A stretch of DNA of 64,000 nucleotides from Nymphaea colorata (Eukaryota; Streptophyta; Magnoliopsida; Nymphaeales; Nymphaeaceae). A model generated the notes under the pieces. The model was not told the DNA's origin. It saw only the letters and a list, made by a program, of their open reading frames with translations, and searched no databases. This document shows, in pieces, positions 1 through 9,786 of this stretch (position 1 is the stretch's first letter; the number at the start of each line of letters is the position of its first letter). The stretch covers positions 14,993,858 to 15,057,857 of the forward strand of contig NC_045144.1 of assembly GCF_008831285.2 (NCBI RefSeq), in the 5' to 3' direction. Made by a program: the position numbers and the translations under genes.

Positions 1-622
1 TTATATAAGATCATTAGCCATCAAGATGCAAGAAAAATTTGACAAATATTGGAAAAACAACTACAATGTCCTCTTGGCAATTGCATTTGTCTTAGATCCT
101 AGGTCCAAATTAGGATATTTGAAGTATGTGCTTGAGAGTTTAAATGAAGTTGATGCAATGGCACAATATGAAAAAGTAGAGAGAAGTCTTCATGAATTGT
201 ATGTTGAGTACAAAAATGTGTATGCAACAAGTGATGAAGAAAATGAAAATGCAAACAATGCCAATGTGGAATTTGAAGAAGAGAGACCTTCAACTTTTTC
301 AAGAGATGCCTTCTTCACATATTACATGAGTTCTGTATCTCCTCAAGTACCTCACACAGATCTGAAAGCATATTTTACTAATCCAATAGAATGACCTCGG
401 CCTAATGAAAACTTTAATATATTAAATTGGTGGAAGGCAAATAAAAGTAAATATAGAGTTTTATCCAAAATGGCTCGAGATATATTGGCAATCCCTATAT
501 CCACGGTTGCATCTGAGTTTTCATTCAGTACAGCTGGAAGAATCATTAATGATTATCGATGTTCAACCACTCCTAAAACTGTTGAAGCACTAGTTTGTAC
601 ACAGAGTTGGATTCGTGATTAA
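1..622 (+). pseudogene. hAT transposase, C-terminal part (broken)
   Basis: Reading is open from the left window edge, so the 5' part lies outside. Visible are the block with LDPRSKLGYL typical of plant hAT (Ac/Tam3) transposases, then a linker, then the hAT C-terminal dimerisation region with NILNWWK, LSKMARDILAIP, STVASEFSFSTAGR and VEALVCTQSW, ending at a TAA at 620-622. One in-frame TGA at 392-394 cuts the ORF just before the dimerisation region; the same frame continues straight after it, so this looks like a single nonsense change, not a frameshift. In the family this domain dimerises the enzyme and is needed for activity. No terminal inverted repeat or 8-bp target duplication was recognised downstream. 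Family assignment is firm; inactivity of this copy is inferred. Confidence 0.9.
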
Positions 623-1476
623 GATAACTCATGTGAAATGTAAGATGTTCATTGTTCAATGTTAAATTTTGCTCATTCCTTTTGTTTTTTATGATATACT
701 AACATTGTAGTTTTCTTGTGGTGATGTGTTTTTTGTAGTTTTGAAGATAAGGAGGACTCTTCTGGTGACAAATTAGCATGATTCATATTTCATTGTGGTA
801 AAATGTTATAACATTTCCTTGACATTTTATAAAATCTCCTTGACACACATGAGTGCCTTCAAGTTTTTGCAAGTGTCCATATAACATAGCTAGCTCCACT
901 CTAGCATAGCGGCATGCATGCCCATCAAGGATAATTTTTGAATTAAAGCATTATATCTGTTTGTGAGTTCACTTGCCTACACATGCTTGCAAAGGTTAAG
1001 CAGCTCATGTCACATTTGTAGTTCCACTTCAGTCCTATGCTTGTCTCATGCTGTCGATGTGTTGCATCATGCAACCAATGCCAATTTGAATGTTCTTACT
1101 TGCCACTTCATGTAAGCATTTTGTCTCTAGTCTTTTTTTTTTCCAATGTATAGAAATTTCAACTAAAGGCATTGGTTTCTGTTTGATATGCTTCAACTCT
1201 GTCAGCTTAAAGAATTGCATGTAAATGAGTATGTATGAAAAAGGAGCTGAGAAGCTGCCTTCATTATATAAAGACGGCAGGAATGAGCTAGTCTGGCTGT
1301 TGGAGCTAGCCAACAACTTATTGGTTATATTAAGCAACTTAGCCTTTTATATATGTAGGTTTTATTGAATTAATTTTTACTTGTGTTTCCTACCATTGCT
1401 CTTGTAGGTGAAATCCAAGTTTGCCATTGGGCCATTGCAAGTGCAGGAGCAGCAGGACTGCAATCATGGTGGACAT

Positions 1477-1706
1477 AGAGGGTTATTCAGATTTGTTAGT
1501 GAAACATATGTAACCAGGCCACTGATTAAGTGATTTTCATTTGTCTATATACCCCTTAGAGGGTTATTCAGATTTGTTAGTGAAACATATGTAACCAGGC
1601 CACTGATTAAGTGATTTTCATTTGTCTATAGACCACTTAGAGGGTTATTCAGATTTGTTAGTGAAACATATGTAACCAAGCCCACTGATTAAGTGATTTT
1701 CATTTG
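1477..1706. repeat. 81-bp tandem repeat, about 2.8 copies
   Basis: The unit begins AGAGGGTTATTCAG and restarts at 1477, 1558 and 1639, an exact 81-bp period. Copies are nearly identical; the third has one inserted base (ACCAAGCCCACTG against ACCAGGCCACTG) and stops short. Confidence 0.95.
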
Positions 1707-1810
1707 CAATGGACTGAGGTGCTCAATTTTTTTACAGAATAGTGTGATATATGCTCTTTATTAGATTCAATGTCTTATATTGTTGACATTTTCAATATAT
1801 TCAGTTTTTA

Positions 1811-1893
1811 TATAGCTTTCATTGGCTAAATGTTGGTAATTTATTGACAATTTATAGCTTTCATTGGCTAAATGTTGGTAATTTATTGACATT
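1811..1893. repeat. 42-bp tandem duplication
   Basis: TATAGCTTTCATTGGCTAAA and the following bases to TTTATTGACA occur twice, at 1811 and 1853, without visible mismatch over the shared part. Confidence 0.9.
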
Positions 1894-2276
1894 GTATCAG
1901 TTAAGAAACAGGTGTGGCCGTGCCCTACAACTTCTATTTTTTAAGGATGTGTTGTATCAAACGATAGTCTACTTGTTATAGACCCTTGGTTAAGTTTACT
2001 AGTATAATTCCTTGCTTTGGTTATTCTCTTAAGTGCACATGGTTTACGTTCGTGCTCATTTTTGGGTGAGCTAGAGGCTAGCAACCCACAAACCCTGAAT
2101 AAGATTATTGGCAATTGCTATAGGATGTTTTTTTATAGTGAAAGTCAAGTTTATCTTAGAGCATGATTAGGACATAAGGAGATTGAAGGGCAGAGCTTGA
2201 GAATTCTTGAAGGCGGATCCCAGTAGAGATGAATGATATAAAGGCTAACTATTGATTGACATGTATCATTGGAGTA

Positions 2277-2465
2277 AGAAGGCAGACCCGACCCAGCCCG
2301 CCTCAAAGCCTGGCCCAGCCCACCCGGCCCATTAATAATCGGGCCGGGCCGGGCCTCGGGCATAAACTGAAGCCCGAAGCCCGATATTACATGGGCCCGG
2401 CCCTGCCCGTTTCTAATGGCGGGCTTTGATTTTACATTTTTATTGGGCCAGGCCTCAGGTCAGCC
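2277..2465. repeat. GGGCC-rich dispersed repeat
   Basis: A sharply GC-rich island in AT-rich DNA, made of ACCCGACCCAGCCCGCC, GGGCCGGGCCGGGCC and AAGCCCGAAGCCCG-type motifs with many short inverted repeats. It abuts the point where the gypsy integrase reading ends (about 2466), so it marks the breakpoint of that element. Similar islands lie near 46.4, 49.2 and 54.9 kb. It probably belongs to non-autonomous hAT-like elements; this is tentative. Confidence 0.55.
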
Positions 2466-3588
2466 TTAATGCAAAGCACTAATTGGATCAGGAATTTCGA
2501 CCCCATCGGCGTCAATCAGCCGATAAGAATTGTGAGGTAGAACCTCTATGACGACATGTGGTCCTTCCCAGTTCAGTGCCCATTTTCCTTTGGGTCTACT
2601 CATGAGTGGAACTATAGATCTTAGTACAAGATCATTTACCTGGAATTTTCTTTCAATGATTGATTTGGCATAATGTTGGGTGACTCTCTTGCGACATGCA
2701 TCAGCATGCTCAGCTGCTTGTAGCCTTTTCTCGTCTAAGAGGTCTAATTGAGCAAGTCTCTTTTTTTTATACTTGCTAATTCAATGAGCGCAGCCAATTT
2801 CATTGCTGGTTTTTGAACGTGTAATGGAAGGACAATTTTTGTTCCATATACTAGTTCTACTGATGTAGTATTAGTGGGTGTCTGACTTGTGGTTCGATAC
2901 GCCCAAAGTGCATTGTGCATCTTTTCATGCCAATCTCGGCCTATTTCAATAGTTTTTTTTAAGACACGAATCAAAATCTTGCCTGGCCATTACCTTGAGG
3001 GTAATATGGGGAGGAAAAGTGATGTATTTTGTATTTGTGACAGAGATTGCGCACTTTCTCAATTTTAAAATGAGTACCATTGTCAGAAACGATATCGTGT
3101 TAGATGCCAAATCTACACAAAAAGTTTTTGTTAGTGAAGGACACTACATGTTGTCCGTTGACTATTTTTAAAGTGATTGCTTCCAACCATTTGGTGAAGT
3201 AACCTGTGGTTGCAAGAAAATACATGTGTCCGTTTGCGGCAGGTGGATTGATCGGACCAACCATGTCGAAGGCCCACATTGAGAATGGCCAGGGTGAGCT
3301 GACCAAATGAAGGTATGCTACTGGAGCATGAATTGATGGTGCATGCAACTGACATTTGTTGTACTTTTTGACAAATTGGTGATAGTCTTTCTGCATTGTG
3401 GGTCAATAGTACGTTGTTGTGATTATCTGTTTGACGAGGGTCTGATACCCTACATGTCCCCCACAAATTCCTTCATGAGATTCTTGAATGATCTCTAGTG
3501 CCTCATTTACATCCAGACATCTAGCATATTTTATATTGAATCCTCTTCTGTATAAAATGTCAGCTAAAATGAAATATCTTGTTGACAT
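2466..3588 (-). pseudogene. Tat gypsy integrase
   Basis: Three frames hold consecutive integrase parts. The N-terminal part includes a zinc-binding pattern (HEGICGGHVG, then KKYNKCQLH). The core has MWAFDMVGPI with the first catalytic Asp. After a frame change comes HFSSPYYPQGNGQA and then MHNALWAYRTT near the C-terminal core, followed by VELVYGTKIVLPL. The C-terminal tail reads WALNWEGPHVV, a chromatin/DNA-binding segment usual in this lineage. Integrase inserts the cDNA into the genome. Frameshifts near 3,050 and 2,960 and several stops make this copy non-functional. Reading ends at about 2466 against the GC-rich repeat. Confidence 0.85.
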
Positions 3589-3641
3589 GTGTTTGAGAAC
3601 CCTTTGCTCTTTTCAAGATATTCAAGTGGAAGTGTTCCAGT

Positions 3642-4010
3642 TCAGAGAAAATCCTTGATGTTTTGGTACCATGGTGTTTCGCTGCTTTCTGCTTGTAACA
3701 CCTGTTCTGGTATGACAAAAGATGGCTGTTCGAGTCTTCCAACTTCAAAAGATCTGATAGATTCTCTAGGTAATGCAATGGTAGAACCTAAACTGGCCAA
3801 ACCGTCTGCAATCAGGTTAAATTCTCTTTTGACATGCAAGAGTTGATACTCCTCGAATTGTTTTAAGAGGGAAGTTGCTAACTCTTGATATGCGATCAAT
3901 TTCTGATCTTTGACTTGCCAATCTCCATTGACTTGACTGACAACTAAAAGAGAATCTCTAAAAATAGAAACTCTTTGCACTTTAAATTTGAGAAGCATTT
4001 TGAGCTTTTT
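3642..4010 (-). pseudogene. Second (archaeal-type) RNase H of the Tat element
   Basis: A stretch of about 118 residues has the pattern of the extra RNase H domain: FRDSLLVVSQVNGDWQVKD, then LLKQFEEYQLLHVKREFN and IADGLASLGS. The VSQVNG and REFN..AD.LA blocks are those seen in plant Tat-type aRNH and in cellular RNase HI-like proteins. It lies between the RT-linked RNase H and integrase, the expected position. The N-terminal part, towards 4,200, is eroded. Presence of both RNase H domains is the strongest evidence for the lineage. Confidence 0.8.
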
Positions 4011-4314
4011 TTAAGGCCTCGTATTTTGCCATATTATGCATGCAAGAAAAATTCAATTTGAAGGAGTAAGGAATCATTTCCCTTTTTGGCGTAATGAAAA
4101 GTATCCCAATGCATGTGCCTATTGTGCTTTTAGATCAATTGAAATGCATCTCCCATATCCGCTTTGGTTCGGTCATTAAGATTTGCTCATCTAAAAAATC
4201 ATCATTTGTTTTAATATCCTCAGATAAAGGGAAATCTACCAATTGATCTGCATTGGCTTGACCTTTGATTGACTTCTGTGACACATATTCCAAATCATAT
4301 TGAATCAGCAAAAC

Positions 4315-5742
4315 TTACCACTTTGCTATCCTTCCATTCAAAAATGGTGGTTTGAGGATATATTTGAGTGGATTAATTTTGAAAAAAATTTTAACTTCGC
4401 ATGCCAATAGGTAATGCCTTAATTTTTTACACATCCATACTAAGGCTAAGCAAGTTTTTTCCATGTGCGAATAGTTCTTTTCATACTGCGCATATGTCTT
4501 ACTAATGGCATGTTCTATTCGACGTCCTTCTTCATATTGAGCCAAAAATCCACCACAGGCTAAATTGTTAACTGTGATGTACAACAGTAAAGGTTTCCCC
4601 AAAATTGGGGGTTTTAAAATCGGTGGGCAAAGAAGGTTTTTCTTGATATTTTTGAATGAGGCCTGACATTCATATCCCCATTCAAACTTGACTCCTTTTT
4701 GCAGTAAATGGTTGAAGGGTTCACATCTCATGGCAAGATTAGATATAAACCTTCTAATTGACTGAATTTAGCCTTGCAAGCCGCGTAGCTCCTTAAGATT
4801 TGTTGGCGGTGACATCTCAATGATGGCATTTGCTTTGGAGGGATCTATCTCAATTTCCTTTTTGTTAACCATAAATCCCAAAAGCTTACCAGATTCCACA
4901 CAAATACACATTTTTGTAGATTCAATCTAAGTTTATATTGTAAGAGTCTATCAAAAACTTGAAAGAGAATGCTAATGTGATTTTCCCTTGCTTTTGACTT
5001 AATTAGTAGATCATCCACATACGCATCTATGATTTGATGTATTTGATCATGAAAAATATCTGCCATAGCCCTTTGATATATTGCCCAGCGTTTTTCAAAC
5101 CAAATGACATTACAGTATTGCAAAAGGTGTCCCATGGGGTTGTAAATGATGTTTTGGCCTGGTTATGATCAGCCAACTTAATTTGGTTATAGCCAGAATA
5201 TTCATCCATAAAAGAAAACATAGTGTGACCTGCGGTACAGTCCACCAACAAGTTGATGTTTGGAAGTGAATAGTCTCCTTTGGTGTGGCTTTATTCAAAT
5301 CTCTGAAATCGATGCAGAGTCGAATTTTGCCATTTTCCTTTGGGACTACCACAATGTTTGCTAACCATTCAAGATAGTCAATTGTTCGGATGAATCATGC
5401 CTTTAGTAGGTCTTTTAGACTTTCCTTAACCTGACCCTCAAGATGAAGGTCTACTTTTTTCAATTTTTGTTTGATTGGCTTGCATTCTAGTTTCAATGGT
5501 AGTCGATGCTCCACTAATTTTGTATCGAGTCCTGGCATGTCATCATAAGTCCATGCAAAGACTTTTTGATGTTTTTTGAGGAAGTCTATTAACTCTTTTC
5601 TTTCTTCTACTGAGAGACTTGTTCCGATTTGCAAAATCTTTGGATTCTCTTCCATGCCGATGTTAATTTCCTCAATCGGATCATTAATCAAAGGTGATGA
5701 TTGATCTTGCTTTCTTATTTGGATGAACTCTGGACATTCCAC
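4315..5742 (-). pseudogene. Tat gypsy reverse transcriptase and RNase H
   Basis: The upstream part (5,742-5,395) has the pre-RT segment with FLKKHQKVFAWTYDDMPGLD. RT fingers follow as VVPKENGKIRLCIDFRDLNKA (5,352-5,290). After a frameshift come SFMDEYSGYNQI and SFGLKNAGQ. The active site reads IIDAYVDDLLIKS near 5,015, so the YVDD catalytic pair is still present. The thumb and RNase H follow at 4,731-4,315 (PLLLYITVNNLACGGFLAQ, SHMEKTCLALVW, HYLLACEVKI). RT copies the element RNA into DNA and RNase H degrades the RNA strand. At least two frameshifts break the reading. Confidence 0.88.
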
Positions 5743-5771
5743 TTCGGTGAGTTCTGGATTTACCTCCTTAA

Positions 5772-5796
5772 GGGCCCGTTTGATGGGCGGGTGAAA
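5772..5796 (+). repeat. Harbinger left terminal inverted repeat
   Basis: 25 bp beginning GGGCCCGTTTGATGGG, preceded by TAA. An internal direct copy starts near 5,877 (GTGTTTGATGGGCTGGTGAA). Confidence 0.93.
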
Positions 5797-6292
5797 TTTA
5801 ACGCGGTAAATTTACCATGGTAAATTTTTCTAGAAAAATTTACAGGATGAAATTTCTCCCTTTTCCAATATGAGGCCGTGTTTGATGGGCTGGTGAAATT
5901 TAACGCGGAGAATTTAACCTTGTTTGATGCACATGAAGAATTTAACATGGTAAATTTAACCCTGTTTGATACATAAGAAGAATTTAACGTGGTAAATTTG
6001 TGTGAATATTGAGGTTTATTCCATATTATACAGAAAACAAGAAGAACAACATGTTGAGCACGTAATCCCTATCATCCAGTAAACAACAAGACGCACAAGG
6101 TACGAACAACACATTTATGTTTAAAAAAAAAAACACTATTCAAACCATGACATCCAACAGTGCAATGTAGTTGTCGAAATAAAATTTATAACAATAACAA
6201 AAGGTGTACCCACAAAAGTACATGTCCACATAAGTTTAATGAGTACAATCCCACAAAAAAGTGTATTCCCTACTATCCAGAAAAGCAGAAGT

Positions 6293-6619
6293 TTAATGAT
6301 TACATATCCAACAAAGAAAACATGCAATCGTAAAAGAAGTAATCCAACATTTGTAGCTGCACTTCCGTTCTTCAAGCTTCGTGTCTTCTATATCTTCATC
6401 TGCGATGTCATCTTCAATGAGTGGAGGCCTACATACTTGCATACCATACTTGTTGTGGACAGACTCATGCATGTGATACTCAGCTACTATCAATGAATCA
6501 AACGATCTGAAGAGGGCACCCTTGTACCGATAGACTAATGGTTGGCACCGCTCCCAACTGTCATATATGCCTCGCTCACGACCTTCGAAAACCACATAGT
6601 ACTTTTGGCGAGGCGTCAT
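6293..6619 (-). CDS. Viroplasmin / RNase H1 hybrid-binding domain ORF in the Harbinger element
   Basis: A 108-residue ORF whose first 45 residues match the viroplasmin-like domain (Cauli_VI), the N-terminal hybrid-binding domain of eukaryotic RNase H1: KYYVVFEGRERGIYDSWERC, then YRYKGALFRSFDS and AEYH. The conserved aromatic, Gly, Trp and KGA..RSF positions are all present. In RNase H1 this fold binds RNA/DNA hybrids and dsRNA; in caulimoviruses it is part of the inclusion-body protein. The rest is acidic (DDIADEDIEDT) and then hydrophobic, probably read into untranslated sequence. The ATG (6,619-6,617) overlaps the transposase stop TGA (6,618-6,616). A donor 4 nt beyond the canonical one in the preceding exon would fuse this domain in frame to the transposase. 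No such cargo is known to me as a standard part of PIF/Harbinger. The domain is clear; the mode of expression is inferred. Confidence 0.75.
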   Translation of the reverse strand: MTPRQKYYVVFEGRERGIYDSWERCQPLVYRYKGALFRSFDSLIVAEYHMHESVHNKYGMQVCRPPLIEDDIADEDIEDTKLEERKCSYKCWITSFTIACFLCWICNH

Positions 6620-8027
6620 CTTTGTTGTCCTATTCAAAACAAAAGAAATGTCAAACAATCAAACAAAACAAATTGTGAACATTTATAAACAAACTTACTA
6701 TTCAATTGATAATCTGTAAACATTTGAGATGATATAACTGCTCTCATAGCATTGTTGCTTCCTCGCTGATGTGTTTGGCTTGCAATTTCAGGTTCGCTTA
6801 AGACAAAGTTATCAGTTGAAGGTGCATCTTCATCATCAAATTGCTCGGCGTTTGGATTGTGTTCAATTATGAAGTTGTGCAATACACATATAGCAAGAAC
6901 GATTTGAGCTTGCTTTTGGAATGGATACTGGACTTGCATTTTTAATATTGAAAAACGACCTTTCAACATGCCGAAAGTTCTTTCTACTGTATTTAGGAGT
7001 GATGAATGCCTATGGTTGAATAATTCTTCTTCAATTCTAGGTGAGCGTGCTCCACAAGTGTTAAACTCAGACATATGATAACGATGCCCTCGATAAGGTG
7101 TTAGCAAACCGACAATGTTTGGATACCCAAGATAATATTTGCCTACAGTTGAACACAATTTATTTATACATTGATACATGCTTCTTAACAAAAGAGTGAA
7201 TTGGTTGGTGAAACTACGTACCTTCTAGGACAACAAACGGGTCCGTGTCATGATCAAGTGCATTATACAATACTCTTGAGTCTGTAGCACTTTCTTCCCA
7301 TCCAGCCAAAACGTAGTGGAATCGAGTGTCGAATCCGACTATAGCCATGACGTTTTGAGAAACGAATCCTTTTCTATTACGAAACCTTGCTTGATCTGAA
7401 GCTGGGACCCATGCAGGTATATGGGTGCCATCGATTGCTCCTAAACAATTCTATATGACAAGGCAACTAGTTAGTCATGTTGTAGATAGTTATGTTGTAT
7501 GTTTGATGTTGAATTCATGATGATGAAATTACCTGAAAATATGGAAAGAATCGTTTAGATTGTCGAATGTGTGCTGGCATCTCATCATTGGGCCGCCGAA
7601 CGTAATCCTTACCCAGTATACATATCGCTCGTATGACTAGGCTGACATATTTACCTATTGTTTGTCCGGAATGTTGAAACGTATTTTGAACGGCACGATT
7701 CCTTTCATTATGTCCAATTGTCAAAAGGAACATAGCTACTTGTTCTTCTACGGTAATGTCACGAGCATCCTCCAACAAATTTGTATCCCTTAGAATGTTA
7801 CACAATCTCATATATGTATGGCCTTCCATACCGAGTAAGTCTAAACTATTTCTAGGATGACCGTGAAGCATAAGTTGGACAAAAGATGCACCAGCATCTC
7901 GAAATGGATGAACAATCCTCCTAGATGTTGGACAGTCTTTTAAGCAAAAGTAGACGAAGACAAAAATTACTCAAATGATGAAAAGCACTCGTTCTTCGTC
8001 GTCATCAAACATGTTAAGATCATTCAT
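6616..8027 (-). pseudogene. PIF/Harbinger DDE transposase (DDE_Tnp_4), damaged
   Basis: Four exons on the minus strand: 8,027-7,533, 7,450-7,222, 7,142-6,699 and 6,629-6,616, all with GT-AG borders and matching phases, about 393 residues, the usual size. Start is the ATG at 8,027, followed by an acidic stretch (MFDDDEE). Seen motifs: RRIVHPFRDAGASFVQLMLH, AIDGTHIPAWVP (first Asp, codon 172), GWEESATDSRVL, LTPYRGHRYHMSEF and TVERTFGMLKGRF (Glu, codon 295). Two defects: a TGA at codon 19 (7,973-7,971) where a Trp codon is likely, and YYLGYPN where the family reads YYLvDaGYP. That in-frame gap of three residues removes the second catalytic Asp. The enzyme would cut and paste the element at TWA sites; this copy should be inactive. 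It lies 237 bp downstream of the Myb-like gene. Confidence 0.88.
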
Positions 8028-8264
8028 TTTGGCAGAAGAAAGTTGTACATATAAGGTACTTTATTCAGTAACATAATGAAAAACGTATTGTTTTGCATGA
8101 ACGTATTGCATGACGAGATGTAGATGAAAAACAAAAACGTATTGCATTAACAACAACAATTTTAGACATAATCTAAGATCATCAAATTGAAAGAAAACAC
8201 ACAACAAAGGAGTTGCATAACACGAAAGATACAAATAATTCTACATAAAAGAGGCGGATCTTAC

Positions 8265-9258
8265 CTAGGAAACACCAAGTCTACGCGACAACCATGTCAG
8301 CCGGTCTGAAGGTGGAACATTGACAAAGATCATAGAATTGGTGCCCTCTGCTAACAGGTCCATACTCAACAGTCTCGTATGACTATCTAAGAGCCCACTG
8401 TCTACCATCTCTTGTAAAATTTCACAACATTTGACATATTGAAACCCTCTACAAGTACTGGCTATGGTGTCCACACTCTGAGCTATACCGTTCAACAAAT
8501 TCTGATATACATCATTGTTGTTTGACCTGTTCCTTTTTGACCTACTTGTAGTTGTATTGTTTGTCGGATTTTCAGTTGTAGAAGTTGGAGGTACTGGCGA
8601 TTGTAGGGGACTATCATCATTAAGCATTTGTGTGAATGATTGTTCACTATCAGGCTGCATATACAAAGGAGTCGTCTGAGATGCAGGTGTAGATGGGAGT
8701 GGTTCAGTTTCATCATGTGGAATGCTGTTCAATGTGACTGCGTCATTCCCAGTTGCATGAGATTCGCCATATACCTCGGCGAACTCATCATAGTATCTCC
8801 ATAGTTTTGGCCCTTTGTACTTTTTCTTATTCGGATATTTCTGAAAAAAATAATGCGTTCATATATGGCACAAACAAAGACATGTGAGATAAAACCTAAC
8901 AGTATGAATGAAAATTTACCTCAATGTAGTGATTCCATACTTGGGGGTCGACCTCAATACATTTGTTAATTGGGTCGTAGCCAAACCCGCTTGTATTCAA
9001 CATTTCCTTCATCACTGTCAAGTTGGGTTTGGAATACTTCAATTTGTTTTTTATTCTGTCTTTAGTGAATTGAGGACCAAATCTTTCCATCATATTTTTT
9101 TCAATAGTTGTGTATGCTTTAGGCTTCAAACCTCCACCAGATTTCATGCCAGGCATGCGTGACTGCTCCACAAGAAGTTGTACTAAGTAATCCATTTGTG
9201 GTTCAGTCCACGTCAGATTTTCCCTTTTCAATGTAATCCCACAAGCCCAAACGCCCAA
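8265..9258 (-). CDS. Harbinger Myb/SANT-like DNA-binding protein
   Basis: Two exons, about 9,258-8,920 and 8,840-8,265, separated by a 79-bp GT-AG intron with a polypyrimidine tract before TTTTCAG. Exon 1 carries a Myb/SANT-like domain (Myb_DNA-bind_3 type): LTWTEPQMDYLVQLLVEQ, IEKNMMERFGPQFTKDRIKN and VWNHYIE. Exon 2 continues the domain with the KGPKLWRYYDEFAEVYG and ATG pattern seen in plant family members. It then has a Ser/Thr/Pro-rich linker with SKRNRSN as a possible nuclear signal, and ends near WLSRRLGVS. In PIF/Harbinger elements such a protein binds the ends and helps bring transposase into the nucleus. No frameshift or stop is seen. The start is unsettled: there is no in-frame ATG before the SANT domain in this exon, and a good donor (GTGAGT near 9,310) suggests a leader exon upstream. 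Confidence 0.82.
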
Positions 9259-9502
9259 ATCAGACGCAGAGAGGTAACAGTGGCAGAAGCGAGAGAGATA
9301 GAGAGACTCACCGGGCAGTAGCAGAGGGAAGGAGCGGCAACTGTGGCAGAGAGGCGACGGCGCAGAGAGGTAACTGTGGTAGACAGTCTCTGTGGCAGAG
9401 GGGAAGGAGCGACAAGTTAGGGCATCAGAGAAAGGGGGAAAGGGAGGGAATCAGAGAGACGAAGGAAAAAGCCTACCGGCGGAGACGCGACGGCGCAGTG
9501 GA

Positions 9503-9618
9503 GGAGCTACGGAGGGAGGTCCAGCGCTGCGGAGGGAGGTCCTGCGGAGGGAGGTCGAGCGGAGTGAGGTCGAGCGCTGCGGAGGGAGGTCCTGCGGAGG
9601 GAGGTCGAGCGGAGTGCA
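9503..9618. repeat. GC-rich 50-bp tandem duplication with ~16-bp subunits
   Basis: The subunit GCGGAGGGAGGTC repeats with small changes, and a larger 50-bp unit starting GCGCTGC recurs at 9,524 and 9,574. It lies in the leader region of the Harbinger Myb-like gene, close to the right end. ORFs read through it on either strand are compositional. Confidence 0.85.
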
Positions 9619-9758
9619 AATATAGTCCATTTCGAGCGGGTGAAATTCCACCTGCTCCCTTTTGGGTTAAACGGGTGGAATTCCACTCCGTTTGATGGGC
9701 GGGTGATCGGGCGGGTGAAATTTCACCCGCCCATACAAATTTCCCCTTCCCCACCAAC

Positions 9759-9783
9759 TTTCACCCGCCCATCAAACAGGCCC
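9759..9783 (-). repeat. Harbinger right terminal inverted repeat
   Basis: Mirror of the left end with one mismatch, followed by TAA. A second TIR-like block in left-end orientation (CGTTTGATGGGCGGGTGA) begins near 9,689, with a perfect 24-bp palindrome beside it at 9,709-9,732. Confidence 0.93.
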
Positions 9784-9786
9784 TAA

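Larger units (their letters stand above)
623..2276. other. Gene-free stretch after the hAT relic
   Basis: AT-rich sequence with no coding pattern on either strand. It holds two small tandem arrays, listed separately. The rest shows nothing recognisable. Confidence 0.6.
5772..9783 (-). mobile_element. Complete PIF/Harbinger DNA transposon, 4,012 bp
   Basis: Both ends are present. The left begins GGGCCCGTTTGATGGGCGGG and the right, read inwards, GGGCCTGTTTGATGGGCGGG, matching over 25 bp with one mismatch. The element is flanked by TAA on both sides (5,769-5,771 and 9,784-9,786), the 3-bp TWA target duplication of PIF/Harbinger. Internally, all on the minus strand, are a Myb/SANT-like gene, a DDE transposase gene and an ORF with a viroplasmin-like domain. 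It inserted into the gypsy element between protease and RT, so it is younger than that insertion. Extra copies of the terminal sequence lie inside both ends. The transposase is damaged, so this copy is probably no longer autonomous. Confidence 0.93.

Noticed and set aside
9392-9757. Overlapping ORFs in the GC-rich Harbinger leader
   Set aside because: They read through 16/50-bp tandem repeats and give Arg/Gly- or Pro/Ser-rich strings with no domain.
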